Shown here piece by piece: positions 41,780 through 50,848 of a DNA stretch of 64,000 bases. Position 1 is the first letter of the stretch, and the number at the start of each line of letters is the position of its first letter. This DNA is from Leifsonia soli (GTDB lineage Bacteria; Actinomycetota; Actinomycetes; Actinomycetales; Microbacteriaceae), in the NCBI RefSeq assembly GCF_013408745.1, contig NZ_JACCBJ010000001.1:2852001-2916000 (forward strand), read 5' to 3'. Under the pieces are notes generated by a model. It searched no databases. It had not been told where the DNA came from and saw only the letters and a list, made by a program, of their open reading frames with translations. Position numbers and translations under genes: made by a program.

Positions 41780-42157
41780 ATGAACACCACCACCAGCAAG
41801 ACCATCCCGGTTGTCCGCATCAAGATCGCCGCTGAGCAGGGTGTGCGACGAACCTCCGATACCCGAGAGCTCATCGGCTATCGGGACGGGCTAGACGCGA
41901 CAGAGCTCTGGAACCGTGGTCGAGAGGCATGGAAGATGCGTGCCGAGAAGGTTCTCGCGTGCGAGCTGTTGCTCATCAGCCACGCCGGCGTGATCCGGAT
42001 GGTAGGGACCGTAGAGGGCATACGCAAACACGACGGCGGCCGCCTCGGCGTTGAAGGGACACCCATTCCGAACCATCCCCTCATCGGGCAGCCGGACCCG
42101 CTGAACAACACGTCTCAGAATCCGGTCGCATATGGGACGGTCGTCATTAGCGAGTGA
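41780..42157 (+). CDS. Protein of unknown function under an operator-type promoter
   Basis: A 125-residue soluble protein (IPVVRIKIAAEQGVRRTSDTRELIGYRDGLDATELWNRGREAWKM; CELLLISHAGVIRMVGTVEGI). A regulator or a defence-associated factor is possible, but no helix-turn-helix is obvious. The start is fixed by the -10 exactly 6 nt upstream. It converges with the GIY-YIG gene; the 148 nt between them hold no gene. Confidence 0.6.
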   Translation: MNTTTSKTIPVVRIKIAAEQGVRRTSDTRELIGYRDGLDATELWNRGREAWKMRAEKVLACELLLISHAGVIRMVGTVEGIRKHDGGRLGVEGTPIPNHPLIGQPDPLNNTSQNPVAYGTVVISE

Positions 42158-42305
42158 CCGGCGCAGGTCTCCGCGTGAGGCGCACTTCGTAACTGGTCTT
42201 AGTCGACCTTGCCTGACACGTGGCGCGGCACCACGAACATCGGCGCGAGAGGTGCGCCCCTTCGACATGAAGCTCGCGGCCGACCAGCCCATGGCCCTCG
42301 CGGCT

Positions 42306-43118
42306 TCAGTTGCGGTTCAACCCATGGCGCCGAGTGTCTAGCGCGGTCTTGAAGTGGCTCTCCGCCATGTCGATGTCTTTCGTCGGAGTGGCCGGGTCGA
42401 ACACGCGCAGCAGGGAGAACTGGAAGGTCTCCGGGTTGAGCGAGCGTAGCTCGACATTGCCGCCATGTCCGTTGGTGGCGTAAGCGTTCCAGCGATGCCG
42501 GACGCTTTCCGTGCCGTCGGCTTTTCCTACATAGTGGCGCCCGGTTCGAGTGTCGGTGATGAGATAGATGCCGAATACGGAGGAGAGCGCGGTGCGCCAC
42601 GCCCCGTAGCGGTGCTCGCGCATGACCGCCTGCAGCTGCGGGTAGCTCAGGATGAGGCGATCGAAGCCCGGAAAACGAATCGGCTCCGCATCCGCGATGC
42701 TCTTCACGGGGTACTTTGCGGCGGTAACGGCGCTCATGCGCCATGTCCGGGGAGCGTTCCAGCCGATGACCAGACGGTTGCGAAGATCCGCCATGTGTTC
42801 CGACTGAACGACATCGAACGTCCGGAGGATGCCTGAGTTGGAGATCTCGCCGCGGTTCTCGATCACGGACCACAACCGCGCGCGGTCTCCGCCTTCGCGG
42901 ATGAACACGACCCAGAAACGCGGGGGATGCAGCGGAAACCGCCGGGTCTCCGCGGACTGAGTGCGGGTGTATTCGAGGATCTCGACATCCGTTGAGTCCG
43001 CGTGAATTCCCCGCAGGCCGCTGTCCTCGTGCTCCCGCACGTAGGTGTGCCGGATCACCTGTGCGGTGGTCAGGTCGATGCCCGCATCGAGAAGCAGCGG
43101 GCCGAGCGTCAGTGTCAT
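42306..43118 (-). CDS. GIY-YIG nuclease-domain protein
   Basis: A 270-residue protein. The C-terminal ~100 residues are a GIY-YIG domain: FGIYLITDTRTGRHYVGKADG (GIY and YVG), then RHRWNAYATNGHGGNVEL with the catalytic Arg, and SLLRVFDPATPTKDIDMAESHFK with the Glu. The N-terminal ~160 residues are a separate unknown domain (VEILEYTRTQSAETRRFPLHPPRFWVVFI). It follows the coiled-coil gene by 7 nt on the same strand, so they probably act together. A restriction-type role is likely from context. Confidence 0.75.
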   Translation of the reverse strand: MTLTLGPLLLDAGIDLTTAQVIRHTYVREHEDSGLRGIHADSTDVEILEYTRTQSAETRRFPLHPPRFWVVFIREGGDRARLWSVIENRGEISNSGILRTFDVVQSEHMADLRNRLVIGWNAPRTWRMSAVTAAKYPVKSIADAEPIRFPGFDRLILSYPQLQAVMREHRYGAWRTALSSVFGIYLITDTRTGRHYVGKADGTESVRHRWNAYATNGHGGNVELRSLNPETFQFSLLRVFDPATPTKDIDMAESHFKTALDTRRHGLNRN

Positions 43119-43125
43119 CGGGCGA

Positions 43126-44433
43126 TCAGTCTTCGGAGCCGGCCGAGGGGGCCTCGTCCCTGAGCCCGTCTTGGCCCCTGAGCGCACCGTCTCGGTCACC
43201 GCTGCGGCGCCACGGCAGGCGATCAGCGGCGGACTCTGCCATCTTCCCGGTGCCGGCTTTGGCGCCCTCAAAGGTCTTCACGCCGAACTGGCGTATGGCA
43301 TCGACACCGCGCCCACCCGTCTCGATCGCATCGGCCTTCGCGTTATTGGCCGCCACGCGCCACGGCGTCGACGCGATGGCCTCACGGGTCGCCTCGATTC
43401 CCAGTCGCTCATGGAAGACGAGAACATCACCGGCGACCTCGTTGCCGGAGCGTACAACCCGGCCTGCCTTCAGCGGGTGGAAGAGGACCTGCCCATTCGC
43501 GCCGACCGCTGCCGCGTCCATCCTGGACAGCAGCCGTCTGGTGCTGTCGGCGATGAGGTCGCGCCGCTTCGAGCGCGCCGCCTTCACCGCGACGCGGTGG
43601 CGCTCCAGATCCGCAGGGCTGGAATCGAAAACGCGGTCGAGTTCAAGGATGGCGAGGGCATCCTGGAGCTGGAAACACCTCGCTAGCACGGCTAGCCACT
43701 CCTCGACCGTGGCTTCGCTGGATTCGGTGATCCTGGCCAGGTCGCCGACCTTCGATTTCTTCTCCATCTTCTCGGCGAGCGCGTCGAGCTGGCGGAGGGC
43801 GTACGCCTGGGTCGTAGCGATCGTCTGGGCGGCGCCGTGCAGACTCGACCACGTCACTTCAGAGACGCGACCGACGTGCTCGCGCTTGAGCAGCGCATCG
43901 TCGATGACCAAGCCGACGCCGATCATCTCGGCCAGTGCGGCGTCCTTCTGTGCGCGGAGGATGTCGTCGACCTTCTCGTCGATGACAGCGAGGTACTCGG
44001 TGATCTCCTCCATGGTCTGCTGCATCGCCAACTGCGCCATGATGCCGGCGGCCCCTGCGAGCATCGCCGGATTGGTGAGCATTGAACCGACAGAGCCGGG
44101 CTTGGTGAACTCGAGGATCTTGGTGATCTTGCCCTTGCTCGTGGTGAGTATGGCCCTACTGACGCCGTCAGACGACCCCTTCATCGCCGTGCCGAGCTTC
44201 AGAGCCCTGGCGGATTCTTCGGTCAGCTTGACCCACCGCGCGGAGTTCCCGGCGAGCTGCGACCCGGCCTGCGCAAGGTTCGCGCCGGCATTGAAGGCGG
44301 ACCCGAGCGCTTGGTGGAGTTGCAGATCCTTGGATTGCACCCCGGCGGAAGAAAGGAAGCGCTCCACGGCCAACGATTCGCCGACAATCGCAAGGCCATC
44401 GCCATCGCTAATGAGTTCGATCTCTTCGCTCAT
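43126..44433 (-). CDS. Coiled-coil/amphipathic protein paired with GIY-YIG nuclease
   Basis: A 435-residue protein not recognised by family. Residues ~110-150 (PGSVGSMLTNPAMLAGAAGIMAQLAM) are hydrophobic and could insert in a membrane; then TEYLAVIDEKVDDILRAQKDA and later segments are coiled coil. The C-terminus is basic and charged. It begins an operon with the nuclease and is divergent (214 nt) from the PLD-helicase gene. A membrane-active or scaffold role is conceivable. Confidence 0.6.
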   Translation of the reverse strand: MSEEIELISDGDGLAIVGESLAVERFLSSAGVQSKDLQLHQALGSAFNAGANLAQAGSQLAGNSARWVKLTEESARALKLGTAMKGSSDGVSRAILTTSKGKITKILEFTKPGSVGSMLTNPAMLAGAAGIMAQLAMQQTMEEITEYLAVIDEKVDDILRAQKDAALAEMIGVGLVIDDALLKREHVGRVSEVTWSSLHGAAQTIATTQAYALRQLDALAEKMEKKSKVGDLARITESSEATVEEWLAVLARCFQLQDALAILELDRVFDSSPADLERHRVAVKAARSKRRDLIADSTRRLLSRMDAAAVGANGQVLFHPLKAGRVVRSGNEVAGDVLVFHERLGIEATREAIASTPWRVAANNAKADAIETGGRGVDAIRQFGVKTFEGAKAGTGKMAESAADRLPWRRSGDRDGALRGQDGLRDEAPSAGSED

Positions 44434-44647
44434 GCTGCTTCCCGTAGTGAGGTACCCCGTGGAAACAACGTAGACGACGCGGTGGCATGCTTGCGAGCCG
44501 TCGCACGCGGCGGTGGAATACTGGTCGGCTGCTGGGCCAGCGCTATCCCAGCCCGCCACGCAGGTCCCAATCGGGGTGTCGCCCGTGCATCTGGATAGCC
44601 TATGAAGCACATCTTCCTGGAGGGCCGGGAAGTGACGAGAGGGCGAC

Positions 44648-47600
44648 GTGACCCGGATCTTTGACAACATCGAGCTTCGCTTGGGGGGCCACCTACAAGC
44701 AACCCTGCGCGACTTCGACCGTATGGACGTGGCGGTCGGATACTTCAACCTTCGCGGCTGGAGTGAGTTCGAGGAGATCGTGGCAGCCAAGCCCGCGGGT
44801 GGGGCGCCCGTGACTCGGATCCTCATTGGCATGGTATTTGCCGGCCCTGAGGTGGAGACCCTAGACGAGCTTCAAGCCACAGTCGACGGGCAGCCTCGAC
44901 CGGATGCCGACGCACAGATGTCCAAGGAGCGGAAGGCTCAGCTCCTCGATCACCTTCGGGTGCAGCTCATGCGCGGTGCTCCAACTGCAGCGGACCGCAG
45001 GACCCTCGCTGCCCTTCGTGAGGAGCTCGAAGCAGGCAAGATCGAGGTCAAGGTGTTTACCCGGCGACCTCTGCACGGCAAGACCTTCATCTTCCACCGT
45101 CACGACCTCAACTCCCCGATCATGGGGTTCGTCGGAAGTAGCAACCTGACGGCGCCGGGCTTGAACTCGAACCTCGAGCTGAACGTCGACGTCCCCGACT
45201 CGTTCGGCGGCGGTAAGGATCTCGCCGCCTGGTTCGACGCGCGATGGGACGATCCGCAAAGCCGAGTTGTAACCGCGGACTTGCTTGAGCTACTAGACGA
45301 ATCCTGGGCATCCCCCAAGCCGAAACCGCCATATGAAGTTTTTCTAAAGCTCTGCTACGACCTTTCGCGAGACGTCCGTGAAGGCCAGGACGAGTATTCA
45401 GTCCCAGTCGAGGTTCAGGCCGAACTGCTCGACTACCAAGCAACCGCCGTACGAACGTTGGCGCGCCGTATCGTGACTCGTGGTGGCACCATGCTCGGCG
45501 ACGTTGTCGGGCTCGGCAAGACGATTACGGCGGTGGCGGTCGCCCTCATGCTTCGAGAAGAGCATGGCTACCTTCCCCTGGTGGTCTGCCCGAAGAACCT
45601 CAAGCAGATGTGGGAGGACTACTTCGACGCGTATGACGTGCCCGGTCGAGTTGTGTCTTATACCGAAGCTCACACCGTGCTTCCGGGCATAAGCCGATAT
45701 CGATTCGTGATTGTCGACGAATCGCACACACTGCGCAACGACAAGCGCCGCGACTACCAAGCTGTGCTCGAGTACATCGACCGCGTCGGCGCCAGAGCGC
45801 TCCTGCTAACAGCGACGCCATATAACCGGCGCTTTGAAGACGTCGCCAATCAGTTGGGTCTTTTCATCCAGCCAGATGAGGACCTAGGAATCTCGCCCGT
45901 CAACGCCCTCGCGGCAGACCCGAAGCTCGCTGACAAGGTTGACGGTAAGGTCACAACGCTGCAGGCTTTCAGACGCTCCGAGGACCCTGACGACTGGAAG
46001 CGACTCATGAGTGAGCACCTCGTGAGACGCACCCGTTCGTTCATCAAGAACAACTATTCGGAGACAGACGATGACGGATCGAAGTTTCTTCGATTCGCAG
46101 ACGGCACTAAATTCAGGTTTCCAGATCGTGACCCTCGACCCATCGATCATCCCTTCGATGAGAACGATCCAGCAGCTCTCATGGTCAGCGACGACACCCT
46201 AAATGCACTCCAAAACTTGGTGCTGCCCCGCTACTCGCTAATCGCCTACGTGGACGAGAAGCGGAAGAGCGAGTGGTCGGACGACGACAAGCAACTCGTC
46301 GAAAACCTGCGCCGGGCGCGCGGTCAGGTCGCCGGTTTTGTTCGCACTACCCTCTACAAGCGACTGTCGTCGGGCGGCTATGCCTTCACGCTTTCGTTGC
46401 GACGTCATATTGCCCGAAACGAGTTGTTTCTCTACGCCATCGACAACGGCCTTCCCCTACCGACGGGCACCATTCAAGAGGCCGACCTCCTCGACGATGA
46501 CGACGTCGTCGAGCACGAGCTTGATGACCCGGAACGCCTCGGCGATGCGGCCGCGCAGCGTTACCAGGCATTAGTCGACACGGACCCTGGATACATCACC
46601 TGGGTGCGTCCTGAGCTATTTACGAGGTCGCTGCGAGATGCGCTGCTCGCAGACACCGAGGCGTTGTCTTCCCTGTTGGACGCTTATGGACCATGGGAGA
46701 TCGCTCGCGATTCGAAGCTCACTGCGCTCGCCAAGCTGATCCAGGAAGAGCATCCCGACGAGAAAGTGTTGGTGTTCACCGAGTACAAGGACACCGCGAA
46801 CTATTTAGCAGCCGCGCTTCGCTCGCTTGGCGTGGAGTCAGTCGACGCCGCCACCGGGGACAACGAAGATCCAACGCAGCTGGCACGCCGCTTCTCACCA
46901 CAGTCAAACAAACTGCGCGGCAGAATAGAAGCGCCGAGCCCTGACGATGAATTGCGCGTACTCGTATCAACCGACGTTCTCAGCGAGGGGCAGAACCTGC
47001 AGGACGCCCACATCATCGTTAATTACGACTTGCCCTGGGCAATCGTGCGGCTGATCCAGCGGGCGGGGCGCGTTGACCGCATTGGGCAGGAGTCCCCTGA
47101 AGTACTGCTGTACTCGATTTTCCACGGCTCCCTCAACAACGTCCTCTCGCTTCGCCAACGCATCGCCGACAGATTGCAGCAAAACGCACAGGCTTTCGGT
47201 TCCGATGAGCAGTTCTTCGGCTCTGAGGAGGAGGTGCGTACCATCACTGATCTCTACGACGGGCGCCTCGACGAAGCGGAGGACGTCGAAGAAATCGACG
47301 CGGCCAGCCTCGCTTTCCAGTACTGGAGCAACGCACTAAAGCAGACGCCGGAGGCTGCTGAGCGCGCCCGCCGCCTACCAGATCTGGTGGATGCAACCAG
47401 GGCCAGGCGCGTCACAGATCTCGAAGACGGGGTTGCTTGCTACGTCCGAACTGAGTCGGGCATCGATGCGTTCGGTTGGACTACTCCAGGGGGCGAGACG
47501 AAACTCCTAACCGGCTTTGAAACGCTACGCTTTTTTGAGAGCACTCCGGACGAACCATCGGTCGAACGCCTGGCCAATCACGACGAGTTAGTCGGGGCGC

Positions 47601-47917
47601 TAGTCCGCGGCCCGCTAGCCAATCCGGCTGTGGCGGCAGGACGACTCCGCGGCGTGCGACGGCAGATCTGGAAGCGCCTCGGCGAGAGCCTTTTCGATTT
47701 CGGGCCGGCGGCCTCTGCCGCCCTGGACTTGCTCTACCAGCACCCCCTGACCAACGAGGCGGATCGTCGTCTCCGAAATGCGATTCGCAATGGAGTCTCA
47801 GATGAGGAACTGGCGAACCGGGTCACGGCACTGGCGCGGGAGGACAAGCTGGTCATCGAGCGGCGTACCGGAAACGACTCAATTCGGATCGTAAGCACCA
47901 TGGGAGTGAGCGAGTAG
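44648..47917 (+). CDS. PLD-nuclease-SNF2 helicase fusion
   Basis: A 1089-residue protein. The N-terminus is a phospholipase-D-type nuclease (HGKTFIFHR near 143 and GSSNLT, the HxK and GSxN motifs). A SNF2/SF2 motor follows: GDVVGLGKTITA near 284 (Walker A), VDESHTL near 356, LTATPYNRRF, and in lobe 2 TDVLSEGQNLQ and QRAGRVDRIGQ near 804. It resembles helicases of restriction/DISARM-like systems. GTG start after GAGAGGGCGAC. The stop TAG overlaps the methyltransferase GTG by one base. Confidence 0.8.
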   Translation: MTRIFDNIELRLGGHLQATLRDFDRMDVAVGYFNLRGWSEFEEIVAAKPAGGAPVTRILIGMVFAGPEVETLDELQATVDGQPRPDADAQMSKERKAQLLDHLRVQLMRGAPTAADRRTLAALREELEAGKIEVKVFTRRPLHGKTFIFHRHDLNSPIMGFVGSSNLTAPGLNSNLELNVDVPDSFGGGKDLAAWFDARWDDPQSRVVTADLLELLDESWASPKPKPPYEVFLKLCYDLSRDVREGQDEYSVPVEVQAELLDYQATAVRTLARRIVTRGGTMLGDVVGLGKTITAVAVALMLREEHGYLPLVVCPKNLKQMWEDYFDAYDVPGRVVSYTEAHTVLPGISRYRFVIVDESHTLRNDKRRDYQAVLEYIDRVGARALLLTATPYNRRFEDVANQLGLFIQPDEDLGISPVNALAADPKLADKVDGKVTTLQAFRRSEDPDDWKRLMSEHLVRRTRSFIKNNYSETDDDGSKFLRFADGTKFRFPDRDPRPIDHPFDENDPAALMVSDDTLNALQNLVLPRYSLIAYVDEKRKSEWSDDDKQLVENLRRARGQVAGFVRTTLYKRLSSGGYAFTLSLRRHIARNELFLYAIDNGLPLPTGTIQEADLLDDDDVVEHELDDPERLGDAAAQRYQALVDTDPGYITWVRPELFTRSLRDALLADTEALSSLLDAYGPWEIARDSKLTALAKLIQEEHPDEKVLVFTEYKDTANYLAAALRSLGVESVDAATGDNEDPTQLARRFSPQSNKLRGRIEAPSPDDELRVLVSTDVLSEGQNLQDAHIIVNYDLPWAIVRLIQRAGRVDRIGQESPEVLLYSIFHGSLNNVLSLRQRIADRLQQNAQAFGSDEQFFGSEEEVRTITDLYDGRLDEAEDVEEIDAASLAFQYWSNALKQTPEAAERARRLPDLVDATRARRVTDLEDGVACYVRTESGIDAFGWTTPGGETKLLTGFETLRFFESTPDEPSVERLANHDELVGALVRGPLANPAVAAGRLRGVRRQIWKRLGESLFDFGPAASAALDLLYQHPLTNEADRRLRNAIRNGVSDEELANRVTALAREDKLVIERRTGNDSIRIVSTMGVSE

Positions 47918-50691
47918 TGGAAAGTGCGGTACTTCTGAGGCTTGTCGACCGGCGCGAATTTCGTGACCTCTTCGTCGATCATCTCGGGTGGAGCAACCCC
48001 GACCAAGCAGAACTAACCGTCGAGGTCGAGGATGGCATGCATCGCCTCAGCCAAGTTGCCGGATACAAGGGTCTCCGCGTTTGGTTCCACGATGGGCTGC
48101 CTACTCGCTCGATTCAGCGACAGATCGACCAGGCAGTTGGCGAGCAAAATCTCGAGCGTCTCGTCATCTTCGCGGACGAGCACAATCAAGCTTGGCGGTG
48201 GCCGAGGCGAGCGGAGATGGGCGGCGCGAACGCCAAGCTCGTGCTTCATGAACGCCGGGTGGGCGATAGCGATTCGCGGCTCGTGCGCCAACTCGATGCC
48301 ATCGCGATCGGGTTCAACGAAGAGCTCACGCTAGTCGACTTGCTCGGTCGCATGCGAGCAGCTTTCGATCATGAGGCCGAGACGACGGCGGCCCAGGCCG
48401 CTCGTCTGATGCGCGCGCTGTACGGGGAGCTCGAAGCCGCGGGCTGGGACCAGCACAACTCGACTTTGCTACTTGCGCGTCTTCTCTTCCTATTCTTCGC
48501 GGACGATTCCGGCATGTGGAAGAGCTCCGGGAGGCCGGATAAATTCCAGGCCTTCCTCATCGATCACACGACAGTCGAGACGCTGCCCGCCGATCTAAGT
48601 GAACTCTTCGAGGCGCTTAGCCACGAGCGGCGGAGGCCGGACTTGCCCGCGGTCATCCATGATTTTCGCTATGTCAACGGTGGCCTTTTCACCGAGGAAC
48701 TCGCTATGGGGCCGCTCACAGAAGCGTTTCGCACAGAGCTCATAGACGCCGGCGACTTTGATTGGTCAGTTATTTCGCCGGCTGTGTTCGGATCGATGTT
48801 CCAGACTGTCAAGACGCGTTCTGAACGTCGCGGAGGCGGCGAGCATTACACGACCGAGACGAACATCCTTCGCACCATCAACCCGCTCTTCATGGACGAC
48901 TTGCGGCATCGGTTGGAGCGTGCGTGGAACGACCGTGGACAACTGACGCGGCTTCACAACGATCTTGCAAAGGTCCGTGTCCTTGATCCGGCATGTGGTT
49001 GTGGAAACTTCCTGATAGTCGCGTACAGGGAGCTCCGCGCTCTCGAACTCGACCTGCTGCTGAGGCAACGCGAGCTGGACTTTTTGGACAAGGGGAGGGA
49101 CTACGCGCAGCTCTCCTTCGACGTCACTGGCGATCTCAAGGTGACGCTCGACCACTTCTATGGAATCGAAATCGAAGAGTGGCCAGCCAGGATCGCAGAG
49201 ACCGCGATGCTTCTGGTCGACCACTTGGCCAACCAGCGCATGGCTGAGGACTTCGGACTCGCCCCAGACCGTCTTCCAATCCGAATCGCCCCGAAGATCC
49301 ATCTGGGAAGCGCGCTGACGGTGGATTGGAATGCGGTGGTTCCAGCCGAAGAACTCTCTTTCATTGTGGGGAATCCTCCTTTCTATGGATCTCGAAAGAT
49401 GAATGCGGTCCAAAAGGCGGAATTGCGGGCCGTCGCCCACGGGATCCGTGAAGCAGGATTCCTTGACTTTGTTGCTGCCTGGTATCTATTGGCGGCTCGA
49501 ATGATGGCGCTAAACCCTAAGATTCGAGCTGCTCTGGTGTCGACGAACTCGATTGCGCAGGGGGAACAGCCGGCGATCTTGTGGCGACCCCTCTACCGCG
49601 CGGGTATCCATATCGACTTCGCTCACCAAACTTTTGACTGGCAGAACGAGGCGCCCGACCAAGCCGCCGTCGATTGCATCATCGTAGGGTTTTCGGCACA
49701 GGACGTGAGGCCCAAGCGCCTCTTTAGTTACGCGAGCTCGAGTAGTGAGCCAACCGAATCGGAAGCCGACACCATAAGCCCGTACCTGTTGTCGGGTTCC
49801 GAATACGTCGTGGGCAATCGTCAGAGCCAGATTTCAGGGCGCAAGGAAATGGTTTTCGGCAACATGGCTGCCGATGACGGCAACTTGATCCTGAGCGTGG
49901 AGCAGCGCGACCGCTTAGTGGACGAGTACCCCGAAACCGCCGAGTGGCTTCTGCCGTTCTACGGCTCCCGTGAATACATAAACGGCAAGCTTCGCTACTG
50001 TCTTTGGCTCGAGAACGTTGACCCGACTAGATGGCAACAGGTGCCGGAGATTGTCGCGCGAGTTGAGGCTAACTTCGCTACACGCTCAGATTCAGCTCGC
50101 CCCCAACTCGCGCGCACACCACACCTTTTCGCGCAAATCACACAACGCCCCTCATCCAGCTTCCTTCTGGTCCCGAGGACCTCTTCCGAGCGTCGTGCAT
50201 ACGTACCGATGGGGTTTTTCGAGGCTGGGGTAATCGCGTCCGACGGCTGCCTCGTGGTACCGGATGCCTCCGTGATCGACTTTGCTCTAATGACGAGCGA
50301 AATGCACATGGACTGGATGCGTACTATCGGAGGGAGGCTCGAAAGCCGCTATCGCTATTCGAAGGACGTCGTCTACAACAACTTCGTATTTCCGACCGTC
50401 GGAGACGAGCAAGCCGTGGTTTTGGCTGACCTGGGCGGTAGCGTGTTGCAAGCTCGGGCGAGTCACGCGGACCGTACGTTGGCATGGATGTACGACGCCG
50501 CCACCATGCCAGGCGCCCTAAGGCAAGCGCATCTCGAACTTGATCGCTACGTGGAAAGCCTCTACCGGCCGCAGGGCTTCAGTGGGCAAAGCGAACGCGT
50601 GGCGTATCTCCTCGGACTCAACCAGAGGATGGAGGCGGGACTACTACTCGACGCCATGAGCGGGAGCAGAAAGGTGCGCGAACCGCGTTAG
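47917..50691 (+). CDS. Type IIG-like DNA adenine methyltransferase
   Basis: A 924-residue class I DNA methyltransferase of the large N6-adenine kind. VRVLDPACGCGNFLIVAYRELR near 353-374 binds SAM, and VGNPPFYG near 485 is the NPPF catalytic motif. KTRSERRGGGEHYTTE matches RM-type 'HYT' regions. The N-terminal ~300 residues (with ARLLFLFFADDSG) and a C-terminal target-recognition-like region (~600-900) flank the core. No PD-(D/E)xK nuclease motif is obvious, so cleavage probably needs the partner PLD-helicase. Confidence 0.82.
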   Translation: MESAVLLRLVDRREFRDLFVDHLGWSNPDQAELTVEVEDGMHRLSQVAGYKGLRVWFHDGLPTRSIQRQIDQAVGEQNLERLVIFADEHNQAWRWPRRAEMGGANAKLVLHERRVGDSDSRLVRQLDAIAIGFNEELTLVDLLGRMRAAFDHEAETTAAQAARLMRALYGELEAAGWDQHNSTLLLARLLFLFFADDSGMWKSSGRPDKFQAFLIDHTTVETLPADLSELFEALSHERRRPDLPAVIHDFRYVNGGLFTEELAMGPLTEAFRTELIDAGDFDWSVISPAVFGSMFQTVKTRSERRGGGEHYTTETNILRTINPLFMDDLRHRLERAWNDRGQLTRLHNDLAKVRVLDPACGCGNFLIVAYRELRALELDLLLRQRELDFLDKGRDYAQLSFDVTGDLKVTLDHFYGIEIEEWPARIAETAMLLVDHLANQRMAEDFGLAPDRLPIRIAPKIHLGSALTVDWNAVVPAEELSFIVGNPPFYGSRKMNAVQKAELRAVAHGIREAGFLDFVAAWYLLAARMMALNPKIRAALVSTNSIAQGEQPAILWRPLYRAGIHIDFAHQTFDWQNEAPDQAAVDCIIVGFSAQDVRPKRLFSYASSSSEPTESEADTISPYLLSGSEYVVGNRQSQISGRKEMVFGNMAADDGNLILSVEQRDRLVDEYPETAEWLLPFYGSREYINGKLRYCLWLENVDPTRWQQVPEIVARVEANFATRSDSARPQLARTPHLFAQITQRPSSSFLLVPRTSSERRAYVPMGFFEAGVIASDGCLVVPDASVIDFALMTSEMHMDWMRTIGGRLESRYRYSKDVVYNNFVFPTVGDEQAVVLADLGGSVLQARASHADRTLAWMYDAATMPGALRQAHLELDRYVESLYRPQGFSGQSERVAYLLGLNQRMEAGLLLDAMSGSRKVREPR

Positions 50692-50848
50692 CACCGTGCT
50701 GAACGCATGGGCGGAAGGCGCATACCCGCACCGAGTCGGGGTTCCCTAAGGTGCAGATCACGGAGTGAGCGGCGACAATCAACATCGCCACTCTTTCGGA
50801 GGGGCCGCCGGGCAATCATGGAAATAGGTTGCTCGGGGTGAGGTCACA

